In this document: positions 36,294 through 48,059 of the stretch, in pieces
How the letters are laid out: each line of letters begins with the position of its first letter
Position numbering within the stretch: position 1 is the stretch's first letter
DNA from: Zeus faber
Taxonomy: Eukaryota; Chordata; Actinopteri; Zeiformes; Zeidae
Direction: 5' to 3'
DNA: 64,000 nt
Assembly (NCBI GenBank): GCA_960531495.1
Contig: OY482853.1
Coordinates: 20,056,042 to 20,120,041 of the forward strand
Position numbers and translations under genes: made by a program
Notes under the pieces: generated by a model
Told to the model about the DNA's origin: nothing
Databases searched by the model: none
What the model saw: the letters and a program-made list of their open reading frames with translations, nothing else

Positions 36294-37129
36294 TCATACG
36301 TATGCTTAAGTTAATTTCACTGAAATCTTAGAGTTGCTGAATAACCACGGCAGATGCTTACAAAGAAAAAACAGCCAATTGTTTCCACCCATATGCCTCC
36401 TTTCTTATCATTTTTGGGCCCACCATTATAATTTAATCTTCTTGAGGGAGGTAAAATCTCTTCAGCCTGTTGTGTAGCATTATATGGGGACTGTATGTTG
36501 TAACTGTATGTTACTGAGTTAATTAAATATTTGCACTTGGGACTGGTGGTGGTTTTTAGACAGAGGATTGGTTATGAAACAGCAGATCTACGTGCATGAA
36601 GCCAAAAATCCCAAAGTGGAGGGACATTGGGCAGGGCTGCATTTGTCTTTGGTTTAAGACTTCTTGAAAGCTGTCCACAAAGATCCAATAAAAGTGTCGG
36701 GAGGAAAATGAAAGTGACTGATGAGCCCGCCGTCATTCTCTGCACGGAATCCACGTGCTGTTTGAGATGTCGCTACCTGCGTCATGCGGCTTGTACCAGA
36801 GCTTCAGACAAAGCCTTTTGTGTCATTTCACGGTAAGCCCTTGCACATAGCGCCTGTCTCGCCTTTCGTGAAACAACTGGATCCTGGGCGTTAATACCAG
36901 CACCAGAAATGTCACGCACATGGCAATAAGGGCTGATTACTATGATTGCCCACATCTTTTATGAATGGAATAGTTGGAATATTTACAGCAAGCTGCCGAC
37001 TGCCAATAACATTCTGAAAAAAATACAATTCTTACGCTGAAAACAATGTTTATCAGCGCTCACAATGAACATCTGGCATGTCATGACAATTCCCCTATTC
37101 TACCACACGGTTCTCAAGTGACTCAAATA

Positions 37130-37508
37130 GTAAAACTGGTATAAAACACCTGGTAGTGTGGAAATGTTGCAGTAAAAATGGTATGAAACACCCGGTAATG
37201 TGGATATGTTCCAGTTAAACCAGTATAAAACATCTAGTAGTGTGGATATGTTCCAGTTAAACCAGTATAAAAAATCTAGTAATGTGGATATGTTCCAATA
37301 AAACCAGTATAAAACATCTAGTAGTGTGGATATGTTCCAGTTAAACCAGTATAAAAAATCTAGTAGTGTGGATATGCTCCAATAAAACCAGTATAAAACA
37401 TGTAGTAGTGTGGATATGTTCCAGTAAAACCAGTATAAAACATGGAGTAATGTGGATATGTTCCAGTAAAACCAGTATAACATATCTGGTAGTGTGGAAA
37501 TGTTGTTA
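37130..37508. repeat. 42-bp minisatellite adjacent to exon 5 donor
   Basis: About nine copies of AACCAGTATAAAACATCTAG-TAGTGTGGATATGTTCCAGT-type units, with variants AAAAATCTAG and GTAATGTGG. It gives an open frame of Tyr/Trp/Phe/Leu/Ser repeats on the minus strand, but this is intronic. Confidence 0.95.
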
Positions 37509-37523
37509 TTAAAGTGCACTCAC

Positions 37524-37682
37524 ACAGCACTTCCAGGGCTCTCTGGGCCTGAAGGTCCTTCACGGCCGGGTGGTCTACAATGCAGTCCACCACCACGCCA
37601 TCGTCCTCCTTGGTGACGGAGAACCGCACCCGGCTGGTGGAGGTGAACATCCTGTCGTAGGTCTCCTCCACACTCATCTCAC
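37524..37682 (-). CDS. cadm1: cadm1 exon 5: second half of Ig-like domain 2
   Basis: A 159-nt exon, phase 1-1, encoding 52 whole codons. It starts E-M-S-V-E-E-T-Y-D, includes K-E-D-D-G-V (the conserved E-F loop), and has the second disulfide Cys in V-D-C-I-V-D-H-P-A-V. It ends with Q-A-Q-R-A-L-E-V-L. The order and spacing match Ig2 of CADM1 in the nectin-like family, which contributes to homophilic and heterophilic trans-adhesion. The acceptor GTTCTCCAG lies just above 37682; the donor T|GTGAGTG is at 37524/37523. A 42-bp-unit minisatellite begins within about 15 nt of this donor on the intron side, an unusual position. Confidence 0.94.
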
Positions 37683-38769
37683 CTGGAGAACAATAATTAA
37701 AAAGAAAAGACGGATTGAAAACTCAACAGCTTTCTCAGTTCCCTTGCTCTGACCACAACAAGGCTCAGATGACTTTATTTGGTCAAGGTAAGGATTGGTG
37801 CATTGTGCTGTGAAGTTTAACAGTTTGGGAAAAAAAGCCAAATGTAAAAAAATGACCTTTAAAAAAAAAAAAAAAAAAAAAGTAAGGTAAAAATAACAGC
37901 CAAATATATAAAAAATAGTAGAATAATAAGGAAAATAATCAAATGTACAAAAAAACAAACAAACAGCCAATTAAAGAAGCAAGGGCAGCTAGTGGCTGTG
38001 GGTATAGAATAAGATGATGATATTCTGTACAGGATGAATAAATACAATAAGTACACAATAAAACTGGTATGGATAACAATGAATATATGTATATAGTTAT
38101 GATAGCAGGTATAAGTAATTACTGTGTCACAACTCGTCAAAGCTGGATCTACTTCTCTCCGCGTTTCTACTTTAAACCTCCGTGGAAGTGTATTTGAGAG
38201 CAACGGACGTGGCCTTGGGCTTTCATTTCACTAGGTGATGAGGTGCGGCGGTGTGCGCTTGATAATGGAAGCCAGGGGAGCCGGAGGGGTGGAGTATTGT
38301 CGGTGAACCCTGCAGTAATCTGCCGGCCCCGTGGCCCCCTGCGGCCCCCCTGGCTGCCAGAGGGCCGTTCAGCGGCGGCGCATTAGGACGCCACGGGGGC
38401 CACGGCATTACCCCCGCATCGCTGAGTGTGGATGGTTTACTGCCGTTTAACGAAGTGAGGAAATAATTAGAGCCCCGCGCTGACCCGCAGCACACTTCCA
38501 TTCCAGACACGTCGCAGGGGAGACGGGCCATGCCGGGTCAGACCGGACCAGGTCAGACCAGACCGCACTGGACCCCGGAGGGGAAGGGGCCCAAAACACT
38601 GCTGTTCCACGGACCATGATCACCTCTGGGTGGTTATTAACCCTTTGTAACCCACCCAGCCAGCCAGCCAGCCGACCAGGACCCGCCTGCAGGGAAACCC
38701 AAAATGTTCGGGGATTTGATGATTCAGGCCGTTACATATGATCATCAAATGAAAATAAATATCCTATAG

Positions 38770-39160
38770 AAAGATGGCTTCCAGTTCAAAATAGGCGTGA
38801 TCTGGCACTGAGTGTAGACAAAGCATTTAACATGGAGAAAGTCAAAATTAGTAATGTAATGGATGGGACCATTTCAATATTTATTTTTTATATTTTATGG
38901 TTTCTTCTTTCAATGTTACAGTGTTTGTTTACAATGTAATATAAACGACTTATCTTTACTAGTTTTATACAGTATATTCGACATATCAGTATACGACACA
39001 TACTTAATTATTAATGCTTCAGTAATTAACATACAAAAAGATGGCTCCCAGTTCAAAACAGTTGAGTGATCAGTCACATAGCGTTGCAATGAATAAAACG
39101 CTAAATAAATAAAATGTCACTGTTGCAGAGTTCTTTTTACAATGTAATATAAACTGTTCT
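38770..39160. repeat. local ~270-bp duplication
   Basis: AAGATGGCTTCCAGTTCAAAA...TTTACAATGTAATATAAAC (38772-38945) recurs as AAGATGGCTCCCAGTTCAAAA...TTTACAATGTAATATAAAC (39040-39150) with internal length differences. Confidence 0.75.
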
Positions 39161-41119
39161 TTATGATATTTATATGATCTACTTACATTGCAAGTAGATA
39201 ATATTTTGTGTAGGCGTGTATTTTGTGTATTTTGTGCCTGAGGTTTGGTGTGCAACTTCATATTTAGATATTATATTATTTTTATTGTTAATATTATTTT
39301 GTTTTGTTTTCAGGGGTATTATTGCTCCTTTTAGGTTCTGTTTTAGTTCCCTTCTAGATCAGTTATTATTCGGTGGCATCCAAAGGTGTTTGACAAGTGT
39401 TAATACATTACTTTTGGTTTTAGTATAATTAGGAGTGTAATTGTGCACAATAGGTCAACCAAAGATTGATCCATCTGTCACAATCATGAGAACTAGGTGA
39501 AAATATTGTGTTTTAAAACAATTAACCGGGGGTAAGCGAGCGAGTGAGGAAGTGTCCCCGTTACGCGCTGTGCTTTTTTAGTTTCGTTCAATGAGGAAAC
39601 GGAGCGGCACGGGGACGCCCGGCGGAGCACAGATCACGGGCGCCCGGATGCCCACCACTGCGACGCCTTCCTCATAAATACGCATATCTTTCCCGGAAAA
39701 CCCGCAGCCTTGACGGCCATTCACGCTTAAAAAAATATATATATTTTTTTTTTTATAAAACAAAAAAAGGTGCCTGATAAAAAGGGCACCATGGACATCA
39801 AGAGGCAGAGGGGCGGGGGCTCTGACACCCGCAGCGCCCCGCCCTCTGCACGTGCCCGGTTACTACTGACACGCCGGACATCAGGAGCGCCGATCTCACC
39901 CGCCTCGTCTCCTCCGACGTTCTTCCCTGGATGGAAATTGAGTGGCGGTCCTGCGGGGGAAACGCTGGCGGCCGCAGATGGCGTCGGCTTTTAAGATTCC
40001 CTCTTGTCTAAATATTTCATCTCTTAACTCTCCGCCAAATCAATCCCCCTCTCCGTCCTAATGCTGTACATATATGGTTTGAAAACAGGCCCGGAGAGCG
40101 ACCGCCCCGCCGCTCTGTGCAAATACCACACGTCTGAAATGATTATCGCTCGCGCCGTACAATTAGCGCGTAATGAATAATTGATGAGGCCCCTGATCGT
40201 AACTTAAGAGCCGATCTGGATCGATTCCACCGCACACCATCCAAATAACCACCGACCCTCTCTGAGCGGCCGACGGGAGGCCTAGGGGGGCTGGAAACCA
40301 ATACCATATCAATGAGGATACTCAAGACTTTTATAAAAACAAAAGACTTTAATCTCAACAAATAATATATACAACGTGCACAACCTGAGTTTAAGCCGCA
40401 CGCTGTATATAAAGTGTAAATGAATTCGAAAAAGCTCTAAGGGGAAAATGCTCGCAGGTTTTCAAAATGCTCATTAGCCGACGCAGTGGCAGGACGTTTA
40501 AAGATGAGAGGATTTTACGGGGGAAAAAAACAATTATATGTTACTTTATATAACTTAACTTTTCCACCACACATTATACTTTATACCAACTTAGTTTATA
40601 TTGTATATTCTTGTATAATATTGTATATTTGACTATTATTTAATTATTATTATATGAGATATATATATACATATATATATATGTGTGTAGTGGCTATTTT
40701 AATACGATTTTGGCTATTCTTATATTTATAATCTGTACTTTCTTTATTATTGTTTTATTTGGCTATTTTTGATATATTTGGCTTTTTTATTTGCTTATTT
40801 TTTAGTTTTTTATTTGTCTGTTTTTGTATATTTGGCTATTTTTATTGTTGACTGTTAAGCATTTACGCCAATTGTCTGTACAGCAATGCACAACCATCGT
40901 ATATGAAATGGTCCTAAGCATGGTCACGCAACATCATCAGTGCACACACAGTGTCAGAGGTGACAGCCAAGTGTGGACCACACAGGGTGCGGCCCACACA
41001 CGGTGCGGAACCACAGGAGGTAGGAGATCTGCAGCGTGTGAAGCAAACGGGGGAGGCAGGTTTTTTTTTGTTTTTGTTTTTTTTAATATCTATAAAATAT
41101 AAATATATATTCCACAGAC

Positions 41120-41257
41120 CTGTCAGCTCTTGCTCGCCCTTCATCCATCGGAGGGAGGCGGCCGGCTTGCCGCCCATGGCTGTGCAGGTGAGCTCCGTCT
41201 CGTTGCCCTCGCCGACCATGTCCTCGCGGCTCTCGATGATGGGGACGGCCGGCGGGA
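41120..41257 (-). CDS. cadm1: cadm1 exon 4: first half of Ig-like domain 2
   Basis: A 138-nt exon, phase 1-1. It encodes P-A-V-P-I-I-E-S-R-E-D, then G-E-G-N-E-T-E-L-T-C-T-A-M (first Ig2 Cys and an N-E-T glycosylation sequon) and the core Trp in L-R-W-M-K-G-E-Q-E-L. The T-C-T-A-M and K-P-A motifs are shared with CADM1 Ig2. The acceptor is GTGGCTCCAG just above 41257, and the donor is ACAG|GTCTGT at 41120/41119. The exon is GC-rich against its AT-rich intron surroundings, as usual for fish coding exons. Intron 4 downstream is 3.4 kb and intron 3 upstream is 2.3 kb. Confidence 0.94.
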
Positions 41258-41603
41258 CTGGAGCCACAGAGAAAAAAAAGATGAAGGAGACATAACAAAA
41301 GAAACGACAGATTTAAAAGAACCAACAAGGGTATGGAAAAAGACAAAAGTACCAATCTATTCCAATGCATTGTTTTCATTGAGGGGTGTATGTATGTATG
41401 TATGTATGTATATATACACATTTACATATATATGTATACATTCTGTGATTGACGCGTAGCATTTTGCTTCATGACGACCAAACATTCATCGTTGTGTCAA
41501 AAAGCACTTATTAGGTATTAAAGCAAATACATAAAGGTAACTTTGCTTTAATATTTGTCTTGTTTGATGTATCATTCTTTCTCAGTTTCTTGGTATCAGA
41601 TGT

Positions 41604-42154
41604 CAGTGATGGAAAATAATTTTAACTTAAACCCATAGACACTTTTTTTTAACCGTACTCAAGTACATTTTTCAAGTATCTGTACTTATTTGAGGATTCA
41701 TTTCAGAGACTCTCGATTCGATTTGAAAGCAAATATCTATGTTTCTAATTTATAATACATTTCTAACTGTTTATTATAGTTGACAAATACAAATAAAAAT
41801 AAATGTATATTACATTTTTTCATATTTAATATATATGTAATATAAAATAGGAAAAAAAAAAAATTTTAATGACTATGACACCATCTATTCAATTTTTTTG
41901 TAAATTATAATCAGGCTCTGCATAGTCAATCATTTGCAGAAAAAAGTACAAAGTATTAGACTTATAGCGCTATCTCAGGACACTAGATACAAGTTAAGAT
42001 AACACAAGTTATTTTACTTTAGATACTTTAAGTACATTTAGGAGCAAGTACTAATATACTTTCATTTACAAAAAGTAGAAATTTCAATGTGGTACTTTAG
42101 TAGTACTTTTTGTAATACTTTTCACTTCCGTTCCGAGTACTTCGCCCACCACTG
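41604..42154. mobile_element. hAT-like non-autonomous element (CAGTGNTGG / CCACCACTG ends)
   Basis: The left end CAGTGATGGAAAATAA and right end GAGTACTTCGCCCACCACTG are inverted. The interior holds ACTCAAGTACATTTTTCAAGTA-type runs. It is a sibling of 48060-48485 and of a family very common in fish. No transposase. An 8-bp target duplication is not visible. Confidence 0.75.
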
Positions 42155-43447
42155 GCAAATATAATGCTAAAAATACATTTATTTCCTGTATCCTTAACTT
42201 TAGTGCCAGAGCCTTAACTTATGCAAAACAGGATAAGACACGCCGTCTTTGTTTTCTCCGCCCTTCAAATTAGCGGCGGTGAAGCAGAAGGAACTTTGCG
42301 GAACTTGAGATCTCAAAAAAATAAAATAAAATAAATAATAGAATAATAATAAAAATAACACAGGCAAATCAGCGGGGTGTTTATTTCAAGAGCTCTTAAG
42401 TGGCACCCTCGCTACAGAAATTCCAGAAGCAAGGTTTCAATTGTACCACTGCGAGTAATTACTTTAAAGTGTTCTTAATTCCCTTTCAAATCCCCCCAGG
42501 ATGTCTGCATGTATAATAAAGCTTAACTGGAGTCATTTCGCTCCGAAAGCATCAAAGTGTGGCGCAGCTGACTCTCAATGGGGAGCGGCTTCCAAGCGAG
42601 CCAAGTCAACATTCACCCACTTTCCACAGATTCAACACAGCTGCCAAAAAAAAACAACACAACACGGGTTTGAGCCATCAGTCTCAGCATCTGCTCCTCT
42701 ATTTTTTTAATTTTTTTTTTTTTTAATTTTTTTTGCATTCTTTTTCCGTCGCCGTTGTCGTGCCGACGAGCTCGGCGAGAGCCTAATTGGCTGACATTTT
42801 TGTTTCAGTTGCTACTGAAGATAACGCGTGTGGCGGGCAGGCGGGCAGAAAAGGGGGGTGGGGGATCAAACGTGAGCATTATTTTGGTTTTCTGGAATGG
42901 AGTTGAGGGAATGACAGCAAAGGTGTCAATATACTAGAATAACTGCTTTGACACTGTAGGCTGGAGTAATAAACTTTTGTCTTACATTACATATGTACAT
43001 ATTTGTTATGTCTTATGAGTTTAATTAATATCTCTTTCTCAACAGTACTGTTTTCTTCGGGGATTAATTAGGTGTTATCTTAATTTAGTAAGTGCACAGT
43101 AATTACGTATGACCTACAGTATATACCTATACCAATAATTAATCCTGTCAATAGAATGGCACTTTGCATAGTCTGTATTTCTATATTATTATTATAATAT
43201 TTCTGCTCTGAATTGTTGGCTATTTCTGTGTATTTTGATATTTAATATAATAATAATAATAATGACATAATTACAATATACCTATTTTTTATTGGATTTA
43301 TATTTTTTCCGGACAATAAAGCATTTCAATGCAAATTATACCACATCAAATATCTGTCGAGAAACACAGCAACTCACATCACGGGAGATTCCTCGTCTAT
43401 GAAAATGTACTCGGAATAAACCGATTCAGGTTCTGGTGTTATTGAGC

Positions 43448-43449
<2 letters not shown>

Positions 43450-43500
<51 letters not shown>
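43450..43500. repeat. (GT)n microsatellite beside exon 3
   Basis: About 51 bp, 38 nt from the exon 3 donor on the intron side; CA repeat in the transcript, a known binding site type for hnRNP L. Confidence 0.95.
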
Positions 43501-43502
<2 letters not shown>

Positions 43503-43537
43503 CTTGTCTATGTGTGCGTGTGCGTGTGCGTGTGTAC

Positions 43538-43690
43538 CCAGCACAGTGATGTCTGCGTAGGCCTCCTGAGGGGGATCGCTGTAAAGCTGGCACACGTAGC
43601 GTCCCTCGTCGGAGAGTGACACGTTGGACAGAGACACCCGGAGCTCGTTGTCAGAGAAATTCACCAGCTGGAACCGGCTGTCCTTCAGGG
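43538..43690 (-). CDS. cadm1: cadm1 exon 3: second half of Ig-like domain 1
   Basis: A 153-nt exon, phase 1-1, encoding [12 protein letters not shown], then [11 protein letters not shown] and [10 protein letters not shown], ending A-D-I-T-V-L. The D-x-G-x-Y-x-C motif gives the second disulfide Cys of the V-type Ig1, the distal domain that mediates nectin-like trans-dimerisation. Sequons N-F-S and N-V-S match CADM1. The acceptor CTCTCCCAG follows an exceptionally long pyrimidine-rich tract on the transcript strand (polypurine on plus, 43691-44485). The donor CTGG|GTACAC is followed by an alternating purine/pyrimidine (GT)n run at 43450-43500, only about 40 nt downstream. Confidence 0.95.
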
Positions 43691-44288
43691 CTGGGAGAGG
43701 GGGGCAAGAGAGAGACACGTGGACCCAGGGAATAGTGGAGGTGGTGAGGGAGAGAGGGAGGGAGGGGAGGGGAGGGGGGGGGAGGAAAAAGGTGTCAGAA
43801 CAGGGAGGGGAAGACGGACAAGACAAGAGGAGACGGAGACGAGGAGGAGGAGGAGGAGGAGGATGTGAGGGAGGATGTGAGACAGGACACAAATGTGACG
43901 GGAGACATGTGGAGCGAAGGAAGAGGTGGAGGCGGGGGAGGGAGGGCGGAAGGGAGGAACGAGGTAAAAAAAAAAAAAAGAAAGAAAATAAAAAGGTGTC
44001 AGCGGTTGAAAAAGAACAGGAAGGAGACGAGGAGGGGAGAAAGTGGAGACACGGGAGGGGGGGGTGTGTGGGAGGAGAGAGGATGACACGAAGGTGGAGA
44101 CATGAGACAGGTGGAGCGAGAGAAGAGGTGGAAGGGGAAAGGGAGGGAGACAGGGAGGGAGGGAGGAGGTGAAAGTGGAAAAAAAAAAGAAAAGAAAAAG
44201 GTGTCGGTGGTTGAAAGAACAGGAAAGAGAAGAGGAGAGGAAACGGGCGGGGGGAGTGGAGAGAACAGGACGAGGTAGAGATGGTGAG

Positions 44289-44342
<54 letters not shown>

Positions 44343-44440
44343 GGACGGAGTGACAGGGAAGGACAGTGCGAAACAGTGAAGGGATAAAAGAGCAATTGGA
44401 GAAAGAGGAGAAAGAGCGGAAAAAAAAACAGGCTTTCAGC

Positions 44441-44485
<45 letters not shown>
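43691..44485 (+). repeat. polypurine tract with ~205-bp imperfect tandem units
   Basis: Nearly 800 bp dominated by G and A on plus. The block AAAAGGTGTCAG/GG recurs near 43786, 43991 and 44197, so about three 205-bp units are present, plus (GA)n at 44292-44340 and 44444-44480. On the transcript strand this is an enormous polypyrimidine tract ending at the exon 3 acceptor. Confidence 0.9.
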
Positions 44486-44487
<2 letters not shown>

Positions 44488-45059
44488 GCGGGGGCTGACG
44501 GAGGAGTGGAGGGATTGGGAAAATTGCTCCTTTGTGGGCTTTCTGCTTAATTGAGTAAAAGAAAAAGTGAGTTTCCGGGATGATTCTTACAAGTCGGCTC
44601 CTCCAGCAGCTCCACAGTCGTCAGGACTCCTAACAAGCTGGAAGTTTCTAAAAACGCGCGGGCGCTGCCGGTCACGCACGGCCGGGCAATATCACGTATT
44701 ACCCGAAAAAAGATGGAGGAGGAGGAGAAGGAGGAGGAGGAGAGGCGTTGGAACATACATGCTGGGTTAAATTAAGAGGGCTGGCTGGATAGGGAAGAAT
44801 CCCTCACACTTTAAACCCCCGGTGTTCTTCAACTTCTGCTGGGAAAATGTTTCAAATTCCACTTAAAAATAATGGAAAGCAGCTCTAGTGTGGCCAGATC
44901 ATGATTGTAAGGTTGCACAAATTCATCGGATTCACAAGTTCCGGCCGGAATGCCGCCGCCTTGCTCGTCAGGGAAAGCTCCGGTCTCACTCTGAAAACCA
45001 CGACAGCTAGCAGCGACGATTTGCTTCTTTTTTTTTTTTTATATATATTTTTTTTTTAT

Positions 45060-45250
45060 ATGTTTTTTTTTTTTAGGATCCGGTTCTTGGCGAGCCACCC
45101 GGTACAACATTTTTTTTCGGCTCTTTAATTCACTGTGAGCGAGAGCGAACGAGGGTTCCGGAGCCTCACGAACAGAATTCTCACAAGAATCAGTCACAAT
45201 TATTCATTTTGGCAAAATGCAACGAGTAAATCGGCCACATTCGATATGAA
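45060..45250 (-). repeat. dispersed repeat, family D copy 2 (inverted)
   Basis: The reverse complement matches family D: CATTTTGCCAAAATG-like, CTCGCTCACAGTG-like and GGCTCGCCAAGAACCGG. Confidence 0.6.
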
Positions 45251-45969
45251 TTATGTTAAATGCCTAATGCCTTGGACTTTAATTTGGTCCGCAGTAATGA
45301 TTTTCCCGGCGCGAGGATTCATTCGCTCGGCCACTCATTTTCTTTTTTTTTTGCCGGAGCGGCTCCAGAGTCCGAGAAACCCGTTTTGTTTGCGAGTCTC
45401 GCACCATTAACCGTCGGCGGGCCACAAAAACAAGCGCGGCCCTCCCTGTGCCTGACATTTTTAGCAACGCGACAGGATAGCGGGGCGGTGTACGGCGCGG
45501 TCGGAGTGGTCGGACTTCCCCTCCCTCTCCCTCTCCCTCTCTCTCTCTCCCCCTCCTCCCGTTCTGAACGTTGTCAAACTGGGTTAGCGGAGGATTGCAA
45601 CTTTTTTTTCCCCCCCGCGCCGCCTCTTCATTTGGGTCACCGCCGTCGCCTCCCGAGCCGCTGTTTTACATAAACACTCCGGGTCGGCGGATTTGATTGA
45701 GAGCCCTTTTGATGTCCTGACCTGCCCACTTGATCGAGTCCTCTCCCTCCCCGCGTCTGTCGGGCTAACGAAGCGCTCGTCTCTTATTCCTGCCAGGCCT
45801 CGCAAGTCGGCACTGATCATTATCCCAGGTCTTGGGGGGGGGGGGCACCGCCAACACGCGAAAACCTCATCCCCAATACTGACTGATAATTTGAGAGCTC
45901 TTTGGAAGTCTCTTTCCTCAAAGGGGAGCTACGAGAGTGACGCACAGCTAGTCACCGGGGCCGGCCGGT

Positions 45970-45997
45970 GGGGGGGGGGGGGGGGGGGGGGGGGGGG
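45970..45997. repeat. G28 homopolymer in CpG-rich block
   Basis: Twenty-eight G in a row within 45420-46330, a CpG-rich intronic stretch. Exact length is prone to sequencing error. Confidence 0.9.
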
Positions 45998-46449
45998 AGC
46001 CTTCACTCGGGTGACGCCGAGCGCTCGAACCCGGGGAGGGGCCCGATGGCGTAGGGGGGACAAAACGCACGCGGCACCGGAAAGAGCCGCTTAGTGCCGT
46101 GAAACACAAAGCCGGGCGGGGCGCACGGTCCCGCCGACGAGCCTTTTCGCCGCTTTCTCAGTCGAACTGCACAGCCGGCGCCGGGGGGGGGGGGAGAGTC
46201 TTCGGACCGCTTCGCACCCTCATCATTTTTGTGATGTCACATCCTTCTCCTAAAATGGATGAACGTCTTTTTTTTCCACCCCGACCCCTCATCAACCGGC
46301 ACACGACACAACAATGACAAAGCCAAAGCTGCTTTTCTCGGATTTGCTTCGTTAGGCGCCCGCAACCGAGCTCGGGAGCACCCAGCTTCTATTCGTCATC
46401 CTTGAGACGTTTCTACAACTTGATTCGGCCTGCGGTAAACTCAGATGAC

Positions 46450-47775
46450 GGAACATGATTTGGAAAGGCACACACCCGTCTGGATATAAGGGTCCCGCAG
46501 TCGACAGCGCAGTGACGGAGCAAAATGTGAGCCCTAAGGAGTTTGTCCGTAGCCCCTGCGAGAGAGGATGGTGTCGACGGGTGGATCAGGGGAAGGACAC
46601 AAAAACATTTCTGCGGCACCGAAGGTCCCCGAGGACACAGTGGCCCCCATCACTCTTGCAACGGGAGAAGTTTGGCCCCGCCCACACTCTTCCTGGTTCC
46701 CGGGGCCGGAACTGAGCAATCGGGGCGGGGGGTGGGGGCAAAGAGTGTCCGCCAAAGTGACCATCGGGTTCTCGCTCACCCCTCTGGCGGAGATCCAGGG
46801 TTCTTCTGATGGAGATGGGAGAACCATCCAGAAAGGAAGCCATCTGTGCAGCACTCCACCAATCAGGCCTTTACGGTAGAGTGGCCAGACAGAGGCCACT
46901 CCCCAGTAAAAGGAGCATGACGGACCGCTCCGAGTTTGCCAAAAGGCACGTAAGGGACACTCGGGACCACGAGAAACAAGATTCTCTGCTCGGATGAAAC
47001 CAAGATTGGAGTCTTTGGCCTGAAGGTCAAGCGGCATGTACCACCTTGCCAACAGCATCGGAACAGGGAAGCGTGGTGGCGGCCGGGAGGCTGGTCGGGG
47101 TGGACGGAAAGATGGACGTGGCAAAGCACAGAGAGATCCGTGATGAAAAAGCTGCTCCAGCGAGCTCAGGACCTCAGAACGGGGCCCCCGGAGAGCCTGG
47201 ACTCGACCCCCGATCGAACATCTCCGGAGAGACCCGAGAAAACAGCTGTGTTCCGACAGTCCCCCATCCGACCCGACGGAGTTTGAGAGGATCTCCAGAG
47301 AGGAATGGGAGACACTCCCCAAAAACATGCGTGCCATGCTTGGCGCAACATTCCCAAGAAGACCGGAGGCCAACATCACCGCCAAAAGTACTTCAACAAA
47401 GTACTGATTTAAAGGGTCTGAATACTGTGATATTTCAGTATTTTTAGTTTTAATACATTTGAAAAAAAAAAAAAAACCAAAAAACATTTACATTACATTT
47501 AGTCATTTAGCAGACTCTTTTATCCGAAGCGACTTACAAGGGGGAATAACATTCAAGCTACATTGCGACAGAGACATTAGTGTAACAATAAATACTGCTA
47601 GGTAGTGCTAAGTAATTGTAAGTTAGAAGTTAGAAAAAGTTAGAAAAAAGTTAAGTTAGAAAAAACTGTTTGCTTCGTCATTGTGGGGTATTGTGTGTAG
47701 ATTGATGAGCGGAAAAAATGAATTACAAAATGTGGAACAGCTGAAGGGGTCTGAAAACTCTCCTAATGCATTGTT
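46450..47775 (+). mobile_element. Tc1-like transposon relic (plus strand)
   Basis: Transposase-derived sequence in order: GGAAAGGCACACACC, CTGCGGCACCGAAGGTCCCC, ACTCCACCAATCAGGCC, CAGTAAAAGGAGCATGAC, GAGTTTGCCAAAAGGCACG, CTCTGCTCGGATGAAACCAAG and GTGGTGGCGGC. These are followed by TTGTGGGGTATTGTGTGTAG in the 3' end. Several frameshifts, stops and deletions (the second Asp/Asp-Glu part is shortened) make it non-functional. It is interrupted at 47486 by a younger repeat. The antisense strand carries a long open frame of no evident meaning. Confidence 0.85.
47486..47666. mobile_element. nested fish repeat (ATTTAGTCATTTAGCAGAC type) with 7-bp target duplication
   Basis: Contains ACATTTAGTCATTTAGCAGA and TTATCCGAAGCGACTTACA, a motif found in many fish interspersed repeats. 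AAAAAAC precedes it (47479-47485) and repeats at its end (47660-47666), exactly where the interrupted Tc1-like 3' end should be contiguous. Confidence 0.8.
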
Positions 47776-48059
47776 AATACTCAAATCATAACAACCATAA
47801 TTCAAATGCAAATCGAGTTAGAAATCGTGAATCACAATCAATGACAACTGGCGTACTGTATGCCATTAAGTATGCATCAAGGTGTTGCATATTCATAGTA
47901 CATTACTGTGTCATTGCTATTTGAATATATCACTATGTATATATACTAATATTTTTATTAAGGCATTGCTTTCTACTTAAATGAATTTTTTTTTACAATG
48001 ATCCTATTCTTCTATACAGTACATCACCGTGACTTTTAGCATAACGCTGTTTGACACAC

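Larger units (their letters stand above)
35006..43537 (-). other. cadm1 introns 3, 4 and 5 (exons 4 and 5 lie within)
   Basis: Intron 5 (35006-37523) holds one arm of an inverted dispersed repeat (36079-36293), a (TAA/GAA)n run (35946-35992) and the 42-bp minisatellite. Intron 4 (37683-41119) holds a GC-rich unique block (38217-38530), a local duplication (38770-39160) and a CpG-rich block (39580-40110). Intron 3 (41258-43537) holds a hAT-like element and a (GT)n run. No extra exon was seen. Confidence 0.7.

Noticed and set aside
37100..37519. Minus-strand 139-codon aromatic-rich repeat protein
   Set aside because: It is the intronic 42-bp minisatellite directly after a verified splice donor.
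43685..44395. 236-codon minus-strand frame with Ser/Leu/Pro/Phe
   Set aside because: It is the pyrimidine tract upstream of cadm1 exon 3, intronic and low complexity.
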